Shown in pieces: positions 34,838-43,706 of a stretch of 64,000 nt of DNA. Source of the DNA: Namhaeicola litoreus (GTDB lineage Bacteria; Bacteroidota; Bacteroidia; Flavobacteriales; Flavobacteriaceae); the NCBI RefSeq assembly GCF_042679565.1, contig NZ_JBHTMY010000004.1:124001-188000 (forward strand). The letters run 5' to 3'. The position numbers and the translations under genes are program-made. How positions within the stretch are numbered: the stretch's first letter is position 1; each line of letters begins with the position of its first letter. The notes under the pieces are model-generated. The model was given only the letters and a program-made list of their open reading frames with translations. It was not told the origin of the DNA and did not search any database.

Positions 34838-36514
34838 ATGGCCATTATAGATTGGATTGTTTTATTGGCCACATTGTTATTTATCGTTTTATACGGTTCT
34901 TATAAAACCAAAGGAAGTAAAAATATTCACGATTTCATCAAGGGAAGTCAGGAAGCCAAATGGTACACTGTAGGTTTGTCCGTCATGGCCACCCAAGCAA
35001 GTGCGATTACTTTTTTATCTACTCCGGGTCAAGCATTTCACAGTGGGATGGGCTTTGTTCAATTTTATTTTGGATTACCTATAGCAATTGTGATCATTTG
35101 TATGGTTTTTATACCGATTTATCATCGACTCAATGTATATACAGCTTACGAATATCTAGAAAGCCGTTTTGATCTGAAAACAAGAACGCTTACGGCTTGT
35201 CTGTTTTTAATTCAGAGGGGTTTGGCCGCTGGTATTACCATTTTCGCTCCGGCTATTATTTTGTCTGCAGTTTTGGGTTGGAATTTGTTTATTCTCAATA
35301 TTGTCATCGGTGTTTTGGTTATTGTTTATACGGTTTTCGGTGGCACAAAAGCTGTTAACGTCACCCAAAAACAGCAAATGGCGATTATTTTCCTGGGTAT
35401 GTTTGCCGCATTTTTTGTGATCATTTATTCATTACCTGAAGATATCAGCTTCAACAATGCATTGAAAATTGCCGGTGCAAGTGGAAAGATGGAAATTTTA
35501 GATTTTTCTTTTGATCTTAATAATAGGTACACCGTTTGGACAGGTTTTTTAGGGGGTACATTTTTAATGTTATCTTACTTCGGAACTGATCAGTCGCAAG
35601 TGCAACGTTATTTATCCGGTAAATCTGTCCGACAAAGTCAGATGGGCTTAATGTTTAATGCTGTCTTAAAAGTGCCTATGCAATTCTTTATCCTATTGGT
35701 TGGCGTATCTGTATTTGTATTTTATCAGTTTAATCCTTCTCCTTTAAATTTTAACCCGGCTGCGACAATTGCCGTCCAAAATTCAGAACAGGCAGCAGCC
35801 TATAATTCCTTAGAACAGGAGCACACTAGAATTTTAGAAGAAAAGAAAGTACTTCAATTAAAATTTGCGAATCCAGAAGTTGATGCGCAGACACGTAAAC
35901 AAATTACTGTTTTAAATGAGCAGGAAATTGAAAATCGAGAAAAGGCAAAGGAATTGATTATTTTGGCTGATGATAAAGTAGAGACCAACGATAAAGATTA
36001 TGTTTTTATTCATTTTATACTACACAATTTACCCAGAGGATTGATCGGATTACTGTTAGCCGTGATACTGTCAGCAGCTATGTCATCTACTGCTTCTGAA
36101 ATCAATGCCTTAGCTTCTACCACTGTTGTTGATATCTATAAAAGAAGTGTAAGAGAAGAAGAGAATGACCAACACTATGTGTCGGCTACTAAATGGTTTA
36201 CCGTGATGTGGGGTGTTTTGGCAATTATCTTTGCCAGTGTGGCAAGTCTTTTTGATAATCTTATTCAGTTGGTGAATATTATCGGCTCTATATTTTATGG
36301 CAATATACTAGGAATCTTTTTACTTGCCTTTTTTATAAAATATGTAAAAGCTAATGCTGTTTTTGTTGCGGCAATCATCACTCAAGTCATCATTATTGCT
36401 ATTTTTAAAATGGATTTGCTTCCTTTTCTTTGGTTGAACTTATTGGGATGTGTGCTCGTAATTATCTTGGCCATGTTGATACAGCAATTCAATAGTAGAA
36501 AAATCAGGGCATAA
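34838..36514 (+). CDS. Sodium:solute symporter (SSS family)
   Basis: A 558-residue membrane protein of the SSS/LeuT-fold family. Early motifs AKWYTVGLSVMATQASAITFLSTPG (residues about 40-64, quoted in part as SVMATQASAITFLSTPG) and YEYLESRFDLKTR are characteristic, as is FLSYFGTDQSQVQRYL-like TDQSQVQRYLSGKS near 250. Unusually, about residues 313-387 form a charged, helical insertion (EQEHTRILEEKKVLQLKF and so on) between membrane segments. The protein is probably a sodium-driven importer of a small solute such as a sugar or amino sugar released by the upstream deacetylase; the substrate is not predictable. Third gene of a three-gene plus-strand operon. Confidence 0.9.
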   Translation: MAIIDWIVLLATLLFIVLYGSYKTKGSKNIHDFIKGSQEAKWYTVGLSVMATQASAITFLSTPGQAFHSGMGFVQFYFGLPIAIVIICMVFIPIYHRLNVYTAYEYLESRFDLKTRTLTACLFLIQRGLAAGITIFAPAIILSAVLGWNLFILNIVIGVLVIVYTVFGGTKAVNVTQKQQMAIIFLGMFAAFFVIIYSLPEDISFNNALKIAGASGKMEILDFSFDLNNRYTVWTGFLGGTFLMLSYFGTDQSQVQRYLSGKSVRQSQMGLMFNAVLKVPMQFFILLVGVSVFVFYQFNPSPLNFNPAATIAVQNSEQAAAYNSLEQEHTRILEEKKVLQLKFANPEVDAQTRKQITVLNEQEIENREKAKELIILADDKVETNDKDYVFIHFILHNLPRGLIGLLLAVILSAAMSSTASEINALASTTVVDIYKRSVREEENDQHYVSATKWFTVMWGVLAIIFASVASLFDNLIQLVNIIGSIFYGNILGIFLLAFFIKYVKANAVFVAAIITQVIIIAIFKMDLLPFLWLNLLGCVLVIILAMLIQQFNSRKIRA

Positions 36515-36541
36515 AAAAACCCCGATTAAATCGAGGTTTTC
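36513..36541. terminator. Bidirectional terminator
   Basis: AAAACCCCGAT and ATCGAGGTTTT form a stem with flanking A- and T-runs on both sides. It lies between the converging symporter and DUF2911 genes and can serve both. Confidence 0.85.
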
Positions 36542-36559
36542 ATATCTTAAACTGATGTA

Positions 36560-37051
36560 TTATTTGATTGGAATAGATAATCTAGCTTTTTCCCAAGCAA
36601 AATCAATTCCATTACTTCCCACAGAAAACTTTAATTGCTCTTGATTGTCTGAAACCATTTTGGGTGACAGATTTACTCTAAGTGCATCATCGCTTTCGGC
36701 ATAACCATTTGAGCCCCAAGCATCATTTTTCTTGCTAAAAATAGCTGTCCAGTCTCCAGATTGATTTGGAATCATGAAAAAGCCATATTTTCCTGCAGCT
36801 AATTGTTTCCCTGCTATCGTTACATTTTTATCAAATGTGATGGTGGTGTTCTCATTGGCACCCGCTCTCCATACTTTGCCATAAGGAACCAATTCACCCC
36901 AAATCTCACGATCTCTGACGCTGGGAGCACCGTAATCTACAGCCACATTGATACCGTTAACCGTTCCCGAGGCTTGCTCTCTTGGGCTTTTTTGTGCACA
37001 GGCCATGGTTACACTTGCAACCATCACCAATAAAATCATTATTTTTTTCAT
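36560..37051 (-). CDS. DUF2911 lipoprotein-like secreted protein
   Basis: A 163-residue protein with an N-terminal signal (KKIMILLVMVASVTMACAQK); the Cys at about 18 could be a lipobox cysteine. The rest is one DUF2911 domain: DYGAPSVRDREIWGELVPYG, KVWRAGANENTTI, AAGKYGFFMIP and the SKKNDAWGSNGY turn. Function of this family is unknown; many members are exported in Bacteroidota. It starts 12 bp after its larger paralogue, so the two are in one operon and probably both extracytoplasmic. Confidence 0.85.
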   Translation of the reverse strand: MKKIMILLVMVASVTMACAQKSPREQASGTVNGINVAVDYGAPSVRDREIWGELVPYGKVWRAGANENTTITFDKNVTIAGKQLAAGKYGFFMIPNQSGDWTAIFSKKNDAWGSNGYAESDDALRVNLSPKMVSDNQEQLKFSVGSNGIDFAWEKARLSIPIK

Positions 37052-37063
37052 CTTATTAAATTT

Positions 37064-37906
37064 TTATTTGCTCCATTCTGCAATGGAATCTTGATTCATT
37101 TTTACATAGTCTTGATTTCCTGCTTTTTGAGCAGAAGCTAAAGAGTTTTTGGCAGCGATAATCGCACCATTTTTATCACCCATAGCTGCATAAATCAACG
37201 ATTGTTCTCTCATGTACCAGAAGGCCTCTGGTCTCATAGCAACCGCTTTGTCTATCCAAGTTTTTGCCTGATCAAGGCTTTTACCTGATTTTCTGTAATA
37301 ACTTGCCGCATTAAAATAGTCGTTGGCATCTGGTCCGGCCATTACCTTTTGAATACTAGCAGAAGTCAATTCATCTGTTGGAACCTCAATTTTTACAGCA
37401 ACCGCCGTTTTGTCCCATAAAATATTTAAATGACCATAAGTAAAGTCACCCAAATCACTAAAATCGATCGTAAAAGTTTCAACTTTATTCGCTAAAGTAC
37501 TTGGCTTGGCCGAAGTTTTTAAGGCCACTTTACTATCATCCCATTTTTGCGGTGTACCCCAGTTTGTTGCATCGTTGTAAAAAATAACATCCCAAGAATT
37601 TGCATTGGGAACAGTAAATAATGCATAAGTACCTTTGGCTAATTTTTTTCCGTCGATGGTGACATCTGTGCCAAAGGTAATTTTGGTATTGGCATTAGCT
37701 CCTGTACGCCAGGTTTGACCAAAGGGAACCAACTCACCAAAAGCACTTCTTCCTCTTAAAGAAGGACGAGAATACTCTAAGGTAATATCGGTTAATCCCA
37801 CTACTTGCTCAACTTTTGCTGTTGGACTAGGTTGTGGAGCTGTGATTTGTGCCTGCGAAACGAATGCAAAACACATCATTAAAATAGTTAAAAGCTTTGT
37901 TTTCAT
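37064..37906 (-). CDS. DUF2911 protein with C-terminal helical repeats
   Basis: A 280-residue protein with a signal peptide (KTKLLTILMMCFAFVSQAQ), a DUF2911 domain at about 25-180 (EYSRPSLRGRSAFGELVPFG, WRTGANANTKI, AKGTYALFTVP) and about 90 residues of TPR-like helices at the end (KTWIDKAVAMRPEAFWYMRE). Role unknown. The helical part may bind a partner protein. A perfect 14-bp palindrome lies 36 bp upstream of its start, suggesting that this two-gene operon is regulated by a dimeric repressor or activator. Confidence 0.85.
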   Translation of the reverse strand: MKTKLLTILMMCFAFVSQAQITAPQPSPTAKVEQVVGLTDITLEYSRPSLRGRSAFGELVPFGQTWRTGANANTKITFGTDVTIDGKKLAKGTYALFTVPNANSWDVIFYNDATNWGTPQKWDDSKVALKTSAKPSTLANKVETFTIDFSDLGDFTYGHLNILWDKTAVAVKIEVPTDELTSASIQKVMAGPDANDYFNAASYYRKSGKSLDQAKTWIDKAVAMRPEAFWYMREQSLIYAAMGDKNGAIIAAKNSLASAQKAGNQDYVKMNQDSIAEWSK

Positions 37907-37941
37907 TGAATTATGTTTTAATTAATAGAGTTTCTAATTTA

Positions 37942-37955
37942 GTGACAATTGTCAC
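37942..37955. promoter_or_regulatory. Perfect 14-bp palindrome, candidate operator
   Basis: GTGACAATTGTCAC reads the same on both strands. It lies 36-49 bp upstream of the DUF2911 operon start and 34 bp beyond the gldG stop. It has no loop or T-run, so a dimer-binding site is more likely than a terminator. Confidence 0.5.
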
Positions 37956-37989
37956 ATCAATTCGGAAAGAACAATTTTTTAACAAAAAA

Positions 37990-39648
37990 TTAAGAAGTAT
38001 ATCTTTTCTTTCGAATATAATTGAAGATTATTCCAAAAAGCATTAAAAGAATAAGTGGTAGAAGCACATTAAGAATTTGCCAAAACCCTTTTTCTCGGTA
38101 GGCCTTTTCCTTATCCAAAAATTTGATCTGCACCTGTTTTGCGCGCAATTCTAAAATGGATTGATCTTCTAACAAAAAGAGTACGGTATTTAAAAGAAAT
38201 TGTTGATTTCCCAATGGCTTTTTTGTCCATTTATCTTGATCTAAAGGCAGAGGTTCACCTCTGAGTACATCATTTGCAATTAAATCTCCATCAGAAACAA
38301 CGACCATTTGATTGTAAACCGATTCATCCGTGGCAGATTGAATAGAAAAAGGTTTAATTCTATTTTTATAAGCAGATTGGAATTCGCCTTCGAGCAAAAC
38401 ACCATAAATCAGGTTTTTTTGGTTAAAACTTTCTTGCGTTGGGTTTTCTGCAATCTCGTTAAGTGAAACATCCGCTGGAGTTCCGATGATTTTTGCATAT
38501 GGAGAACTATGTAATAAAATCGTTTTCTCTATGCTATTTTTCAGGGTATCTATGGTGCTTGGAAATCTCAAAAAAACAGGGTCCAGATTCGTATTGATAG
38601 GGTGGTTGTTTTTACTAAAGATCAGCGGAAAATACAACCATGGAAAATCTTCATATTGGGTCTGATTGCCTGAATTACCAGCCGCCAGACGTATGGTACT
38701 CGCGTACATGTCTTTTGTTAAATTGTAATTAACTCTTACGCCGTAAGCAAATAACAAATCGGTCAATCCTAGGTCACGGTTCATAACCAATGAGTTGCCC
38801 GTATCCATTAAACTGTCAAGCTCTGCGGTGGTTTGGTCGATGAACCAAACCGTTTTACCTCCGTTCAGAATGAATTGGTCTAAAGTGAACTTTTGATTTT
38901 CGGTGAATAATTTTGTTGGTTTCGCGATCAGAGCAAGGTCGTATTTTTGTAATTCTTTTAATGTGTTCTGTGGATTTGTTTCAGAAGAATCTAGTGTAAA
39001 CTCTGCCAAATGCACATATTCACCTAGTTTCTTTAGCGCACTGTACAAATATAGATCGCTTAACTCACCGTTTCCGCGCAATACTGCAACCGACTTCTGT
39101 TTTTCTTGAACTAATTTATTGATTCCGTCTGTAAAGGCAAATTCTAAGTTTTGAATGCTGTTCTGTAATTGTTCTTCTTGTGAGGTTGCAGGTGCTTCAC
39201 TCAAAAGAGATACATTTTGCTTTTTTCCTTTGTACTCTAGTACAGCATAAGGAAATATGATGGCTTGAGATACTTGTCCGTTTTCTTGAACTGATAATTT
39301 TGAAGGTTGTAAACCGCTCTCGATCAGTTCGTTTGTTTTGGTAAGCGGATTGATAAATTGAAAGACAATGTCTTTGTTTAAAGATCTCAATTCTTCTAAA
39401 TGTTGTCGAGTTTCTGTTTGAATTCTTTTGAATTCAGCGGGAAAATCACCTTCCAAATACACTTTTACAAAAAGAGGACCTTCGATCTCATCTACAATAT
39501 CCTTTGTTGTTTCAGATAAAGTATAGCGCTGGTCTGTCGTTAAATCAAAACGATGGTAAAAGGAATTACTAATGCCTAGAATAACTGCAATCACTGCGAT
39601 TACCCAAATCATTTGTATACTTTCCTTTTTTCTTATTTGCTCCATCAT
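37990..39648 (-). CDS. gldG: Gliding motility ABC transporter component GldG
   Basis: A 552-residue protein with one membrane helix near the N-terminus (residues about 14-25, WVIAVIAVILGISNSFYH) and one at the C-terminus (LNVLLPLILLMLFGIIFNYI), with a large periplasmic domain between. RFDLTTDQRYTLSETTKDI and KPTKLFTENQKFTLDQFILN are typical of the GldG/ABC-type uncharacterised transport family. With GldF and the ATPase GldA (not in this window) it forms an ABC complex needed for gliding in some flavobacteria. Its ATG lies 2 bp after the gldF stop. The adjacent gldF makes the identification firm. Confidence 0.92.
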   Translation of the reverse strand: MMEQIRKKESIQMIWVIAVIAVILGISNSFYHRFDLTTDQRYTLSETTKDIVDEIEGPLFVKVYLEGDFPAEFKRIQTETRQHLEELRSLNKDIVFQFINPLTKTNELIESGLQPSKLSVQENGQVSQAIIFPYAVLEYKGKKQNVSLLSEAPATSQEEQLQNSIQNLEFAFTDGINKLVQEKQKSVAVLRGNGELSDLYLYSALKKLGEYVHLAEFTLDSSETNPQNTLKELQKYDLALIAKPTKLFTENQKFTLDQFILNGGKTVWFIDQTTAELDSLMDTGNSLVMNRDLGLTDLLFAYGVRVNYNLTKDMYASTIRLAAGNSGNQTQYEDFPWLYFPLIFSKNNHPINTNLDPVFLRFPSTIDTLKNSIEKTILLHSSPYAKIIGTPADVSLNEIAENPTQESFNQKNLIYGVLLEGEFQSAYKNRIKPFSIQSATDESVYNQMVVVSDGDLIANDVLRGEPLPLDQDKWTKKPLGNQQFLLNTVLFLLEDQSILELRAKQVQIKFLDKEKAYREKGFWQILNVLLPLILLMLFGIIFNYIRKKRYTS

Positions 39649-39650
39649 CT

Positions 39651-40370
39651 TTATTTTTTATCGATATTGAGTTTGGTTAAAGCCAGAAAAAAGTAGATCA
39701 CACAGACAAAATAAAGAACATCACGTGTATCTATCACTCCACGACTGATACTTTCAAAATGACTTCTCATTCCGATAGACGATAAAAAATCGAAGCCCAA
39801 GAAATCAATTTCTTGTAAAGCATCGAAACCGGCAAATAGCAAATAACTCAGGATTACTCCAATTAAAAATGCGATGATCTGGTTACTAGACAGGGTACTT
39901 GTAAATAATCCAATTGAAGTAAAAGCAGCGCCCAACAAAACTAAGCCCAAATAGGAGCCAATGGTTGAACCCCAATCTAAATTTCCGACAGGATTACCAA
40001 GCTTTAAAATAGAGTAAACATAGACGATGGTTGGCACTAATGCGATGACGATGAGTAAAACTGCACTCGCATATTTTCCCAAAACGATCTGCCAATTGGT
40101 AATGGGTTTGGTTTTCAATATTTCGATGGTGCCCAGACGCATTTCATCACTAAAACTGCGCATGGTTACAGCGGGAATCAGAAAAATAAAAAACCAAGGT
40201 GTAATAAAAAAGAAGGCATTGAGATCTGCGAAACCTGCTTCGAGGATATTAAAATCACCACGAAAAACCCAGAGAAATAAACCGTTAATCAATAAAAATA
40301 CGCCAATGACCAAATAAGCAATTGAAGAGGCAAAAAAAGTATTGATTTCTTTTTTAAAAATTGAAAACAT
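39651..40370 (-). CDS. gldF: Gliding motility ABC transporter permease GldF
   Basis: A 239-residue permease with about six hydrophobic helices. The start MFSIFKKEINTFFASSIAYL, the FFITPWFFIFLIPAVTMRSF segment and EMRLGTIEILKTKPITNWQ match the ABC-2 type GldF family. It is the membrane channel partner of GldG, which is encoded 2 bp downstream. Gene order gldF-gldG is conserved in flavobacteria. It starts 10 bp after the small monooxygenase-like gene, so four genes from 41515 to 37990 probably form one transcript. Confidence 0.92.
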   Translation of the reverse strand: MFSIFKKEINTFFASSIAYLVIGVFLLINGLFLWVFRGDFNILEAGFADLNAFFFITPWFFIFLIPAVTMRSFSDEMRLGTIEILKTKPITNWQIVLGKYASAVLLIVIALVPTIVYVYSILKLGNPVGNLDWGSTIGSYLGLVLLGAAFTSIGLFTSTLSSNQIIAFLIGVILSYLLFAGFDALQEIDFLGFDFLSSIGMRSHFESISRGVIDTRDVLYFVCVIYFFLALTKLNIDKK

Positions 40371-40380
40371 TTTTTTCAGT

Positions 40381-40677
40381 TTAGTGTAAACTTTCGATCT
40401 TGTCTATACTCCAAGCTTCGGGTTTATCGCTAAATAAAACTTTTGTATCAGACCAAACCGTTTTAAACAGGTCTGAATTTCTATATTTTTCCAAATCATT
40501 TTCCGTTTTCCACCAACTATACGTGAAAAAGATAGATGGATCATTTTTATCGCGAAAAAGTTCAAGTGAAACACAGCCCTCAAAATTTCTGATCTTCATT
40601 TTGTTCTTGTGAAAATTTTCTAAAAAAAGATCAATTTTATCGGGTTGAAAGGTCATTTTCACGATTCTGGCAAACAT
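40381..40677 (-). CDS. Antibiotic biosynthesis monooxygenase (ABM) domain protein
   Basis: A 98-residue single-domain protein of the ABM dimeric ferredoxin-like fold: ARIVKMTFQPDKIDLFLENF, then GCVSLELFRDKNDPSIFFTY and SWWKTENDLEKYRNSDLF. Members include quinol monooxygenases and haem-degrading enzymes, but many have no known activity. It is encoded 7 bp after the SAM hydrolase and 10 bp before gldF. No residues permit a substrate call; a small stress- or redox-related oxygenase is possible. Confidence 0.8.
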   Translation of the reverse strand: MFARIVKMTFQPDKIDLFLENFHKNKMKIRNFEGCVSLELFRDKNDPSIFFTYSWWKTENDLEKYRNSDLFKTVWSDTKVLFSDKPEAWSIDKIESLH

Positions 40678-40684
40678 ACTTATT

Positions 40685-41515
40685 TTATTTAAATTTTACC
40701 GTAATATTATCTCGGTAATCTAAGCCCAACAAACTTGATGCACCACCAACGGTTCTCTTGTTGCTCCTGTAAATAGATAACTCGAGGTATTTAGAACTAT
40801 TAAATAAAGCCAAGCTTTTACCGTCGTCTTGTCTTTTGTCCAGGGGAAGAGCAAAATCGACAATATCGTTGTATTTGCTATAGATTTTTTGAAAAGTATG
40901 TCTTTTGGCAACGATTTCAAATTCTCTTCCTTTGCCCACACTCTCAAAAATATGTTTTGAGATATTGCTGATGGCATTGCCAAAATTGTCAATATAAATC
41001 ACGCTACCCATGATTTGATTTTTTTCGGCATTGATGGAAGGTTGCAATTCTTTGATCTGTTTGATCTGGTCTATTTGTTTCCCGATAACTTCCAAAGTAC
41101 CGCCTCTGGCCAAATGGCAAGCCACTTTCACAAAAAGATCCAGCGTATCACAAAGGATATCGTAATTTTTTTGAATGGTAATCTGAACAATCTTTTCGGG
41201 TTTTATTTCAGAGAGTATCATTGAAATAATACCGTTATCACAACAAATAAAATACTGATTATCTAATTGAATGGCTATGGGAACATTTTCCGGACTTACT
41301 TCTGCATCTACACCGATGATATGAATTGTGCCACTAGGAAAATTTGTGTAAGCATTTTTGATCACATAGGCGGCTTCAGTAATGCTAAACGGAGTGATGT
41401 GATGCGATAAGTCGACAATTTTTACATCGGTCAGTTCTCCGTAAATGGCTCCTTTTACAGCTCCCACATAATGGTCTTTGGTTCCAAAATCAGTAGTAAG
41501 CGTAATTAGAGGCAT
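40685..41515 (-). CDS. SAM hydroxide adenosyltransferase (DUF62 family)
   Basis: At 276 residues it has the normal length. The N-terminal domain opens LITLTTDFGTKDHYVGAVKG, with DLSHHITPF around residue 36 and HIIGVDAEVSPENVPIAI near 74-90. The smaller C-terminal domain has VIYIDNFGNAISNI. These are hallmarks of the enzymes that hydrolyse S-adenosylmethionine to adenosine and methionine, related to fluorinase. It is the first gene of the gldFG transcription unit and faces phoH across 169 bp. Confidence in family is high; the physiological role is not settled. Confidence 0.92.
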   Translation of the reverse strand: MPLITLTTDFGTKDHYVGAVKGAIYGELTDVKIVDLSHHITPFSITEAAYVIKNAYTNFPSGTIHIIGVDAEVSPENVPIAIQLDNQYFICCDNGIISMILSEIKPEKIVQITIQKNYDILCDTLDLFVKVACHLARGGTLEVIGKQIDQIKQIKELQPSINAEKNQIMGSVIYIDNFGNAISNISKHIFESVGKGREFEIVAKRHTFQKIYSKYNDIVDFALPLDKRQDDGKSLALFNSSKYLELSIYRSNKRTVGGASSLLGLDYRDNITVKFK

Positions 41516-41600
41516 AAAGAAGCTGGATAATTTGAATTTTTGTAATAAAAAAACTGTTTGCTATTTGCAAATCTATGCGTTTTTTCTTGACTTAAAATGC

Positions 41601-41608
41601 TATTTTTG
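41601..41608 (+). promoter_or_regulatory. Candidate -7 promoter box for phoH
   Basis: TATTTTTG matches TAnnTTTG and lies about 77 bp before the phoH start. The -33 region is T-rich without a clear TTTG, so the site is tentative. Confidence 0.4.
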
Positions 41609-41684
41609 CATTACAAATCTAATTAAAATAGGCTTGTTTAACCAAGTAATCTCTGATTAATTTTTAATAGAAAAACAACAGCAT

Positions 41685-42623
41685 TTGAACGAAAGATCAA
41701 TTATACTTGAAGACCTAAATGTCAAGGATTTTTTTGGCATTAGCAATCAGAATTTTAATGAAATCAAGAAGTATTATCCCAAGTTAAAACTTGTCGCAAG
41801 AGGAAATAAGGTATATGCTTTTGGTGAAGCAGCGATTCTCGACGAGTTTGAGAAAAACATAGATCGTCTGGTAGTCTATTTTCAAAAATACAATAAACTG
41901 GATGCTCATGTGATCGAGCAAATCCTAACAACCAGTAAAACCAAAGATCATAAAAAATCGGATACCATTGTGCATGGTGTAGGAGGAAAGCTGATCAAGG
42001 CTCAAACCCCAAATCAGCAAAAAATGGTGGATGAGATCAAAGAAAATGATATGCTTTTTGCAGTTGGTCCTGCCGGTACGGGTAAGACGTATACTGCCGT
42101 TGCTTTGGCGGTAAAAGCACTGAAAGAGAAGGAGGTAAGGCGAATTATTCTTACAAGGCCTGCGGTTGAATCAGGTGAAAATCTCGGTTTTTTACCTGGT
42201 GATCTCAAAGAAAAATTAGATCCGTATATGCAGCCGCTTTACGATGCTTTGCACGATATGATTCCTCATGAAAGATTGGTGTCTTATTTAGAAAAAGGGG
42301 TGATTCAAATTGCGCCTTTGGCTTTTATGCGAGGTAGAACGCTGGATTCGGCTTTTGTAATTTTGGATGAGGCGCAAAATACTACGCATAACCAAATGAA
42401 AATGTTCTTGACGAGAATGGGAAGAAATGCAAAGTTCATTATTACCGGTGATCCCGGGCAGATAGATTTGCCCGCTAAGCAAATTTCGGGTTTAAAAGAA
42501 GCCATTGTCACACTTAAAGACATTGAAGGAATTTCTTTTGTCACCCTTGATGCAAGAGATATCATTCGCCATAAATTAGTCAGTAAAATTTTGGCAGCGT
42601 TTAAAAATTTAGAAACAACCTAA
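41685..42623 (+). CDS. PhoH-family ATPase
   Basis: A 312-residue protein starting at TTG 41685; the reading NERSIILEDLNVKDFFG matches the usual beginning of flavobacterial PhoH-like proteins, and no ATG fits. The ATPase domain has Walker A GPAGTGKT at about 127-134, VESGENLGFLPGDLKEKLDP, and Walker B FVILDEAQN at about 224-232. The N-terminal 90 residues carry the RNA-binding-like domain of the PhoH/YbeZ group. Such proteins are linked to rRNA or mRNA handling and may act with YbeY. It is followed 15 bp later by purC. Confidence 0.92.
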   Translation: MNERSIILEDLNVKDFFGISNQNFNEIKKYYPKLKLVARGNKVYAFGEAAILDEFEKNIDRLVVYFQKYNKLDAHVIEQILTTSKTKDHKKSDTIVHGVGGKLIKAQTPNQQKMVDEIKENDMLFAVGPAGTGKTYTAVALAVKALKEKEVRRIILTRPAVESGENLGFLPGDLKEKLDPYMQPLYDALHDMIPHERLVSYLEKGVIQIAPLAFMRGRTLDSAFVILDEAQNTTHNQMKMFLTRMGRNAKFIITGDPGQIDLPAKQISGLKEAIVTLKDIEGISFVTLDARDIIRHKLVSKILAAFKNLETT

Positions 42624-42637
42624 CAAATTATAAAAGG

Positions 42638-43585
42638 ATGCAAACCATTAACGATACCCATTTTCAGTTTCCCGGTCAGAAAAATGTTTACAAAGGAAAA
42701 GTAAGAGAAGTATATAACATTGCCGATGAGTTGTTGGTGATGATCGCTTCCGATCGCCTTTCTGCCTTTGATGTGGTGATGCCAAAACAAATCCCTTACA
42801 AAGGTCAAATCTTAAACCAGATCGCTTTGTTGATGATGGAAGAAACCAAAGATCTCGTACCGAATTGGTTAATGGCAAGTCCGGATCCAAATGTTTCTGT
42901 GGGAAAATTGTGTACTCCTTTCAAGGTTGAAATGGTGATAAGAGGTTATTTATCCGGTCATGCCTGGAGAGAATACAAAGCAGGAAAGAGAATGATATGT
43001 GGGGTTGCTATGCCTGATGGAATGAAAGAGAATGATCGTTTTCCAGAACCTATAATTACACCGACTACAAAAGCTGACAGTGGTTTGCACGACCAGGATA
43101 TTTCTAGAGAAGATATTTTAGCCAAAGGTATTGTTGATGAAAAGGATTATCTGGTCTTGGAAGATTATACGAGAAAGCTTTTTAAACGAGGAACAGAGAT
43201 CGCAAAGAAAAGAGGTTTATTATTGGTAGATACCAAATACGAATTTGGTAAAACAAAGGAGGGTGAGATCGTCTTGATCGATGAGATCCATACCCCTGAT
43301 TCTTCACGTTATTTTTATGCTGATGGTTACCAGGAAAGACAAGATCAAGGCCTGCCTCAAAAACAATTGTCTAAAGAATTTGTGCGCCAATGGTTGATCG
43401 AAAATGGCTTTCAAGGTCTTGAAGGACAAGTAATTCCCGAAATGACTGATGAAAAGATTGAAGAGATCTCAAATCGCTATATCGAATTGTTTGAAAACAT
43501 TACCGGTCAAAAATTTGAAAAGGCAGATACTACCCATATTTTAGAGAGAATTGAACGAAATGTTCTGGATTATTTAAAAGCCTAG
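42638..43585 (+). CDS. purC: Phosphoribosylaminoimidazole-succinocarboxamide synthase
   Basis: A 315-residue SAICAR synthetase, the purine-pathway enzyme joining aspartate to CAIR with ATP. Recognisable blocks are GKVREVYNI near residue 20, SDRLSAFDVVMP, VIRGYLSGHAWREYK, ITPTTKADSGLHDQDIS and the metal/substrate segment LIDEIHTPDSSRYF. The length fits the larger, eukaryote-like bacterial form (about 300 rather than 240 residues). It lies 15 bp after phoH and probably shares its transcript. Nothing unusual is seen. Confidence 0.96.
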   Translation: MQTINDTHFQFPGQKNVYKGKVREVYNIADELLVMIASDRLSAFDVVMPKQIPYKGQILNQIALLMMEETKDLVPNWLMASPDPNVSVGKLCTPFKVEMVIRGYLSGHAWREYKAGKRMICGVAMPDGMKENDRFPEPIITPTTKADSGLHDQDISREDILAKGIVDEKDYLVLEDYTRKLFKRGTEIAKKRGLLLVDTKYEFGKTKEGEIVLIDEIHTPDSSRYFYADGYQERQDQGLPQKQLSKEFVRQWLIENGFQGLEGQVIPEMTDEKIEEISNRYIELFENITGQKFEKADTTHILERIERNVLDYLKA

Positions 43586-43655
43586 TTTTTTTAAGATTTA
43601 GTGGGTAGATGAGACTTCGTAGGTATTTATGAAAATATCGTATAATTTCAATGGT

Positions 43656-43706
43656 CACGCGATACATTAGCTACGCTGAATCTTCGATGTCGCACGGTAG
43701 TGGGGG
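43656..43706. repeat. Repeat B, copy 1 (cassette end)
   Basis: On the plus strand it reads ATTAGCTACGCTGAATC, then TTCGATG, then the GC-rich core TCGCACGGTAGTGGGGG at 43690-43706, which points into the gene set to its right. It cuts off the RHS fragment read on the minus strand. The core matches the inner end of repeat A at 44637-44653 in inverted orientation at 14 of 17 positions. Confidence 0.8.
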
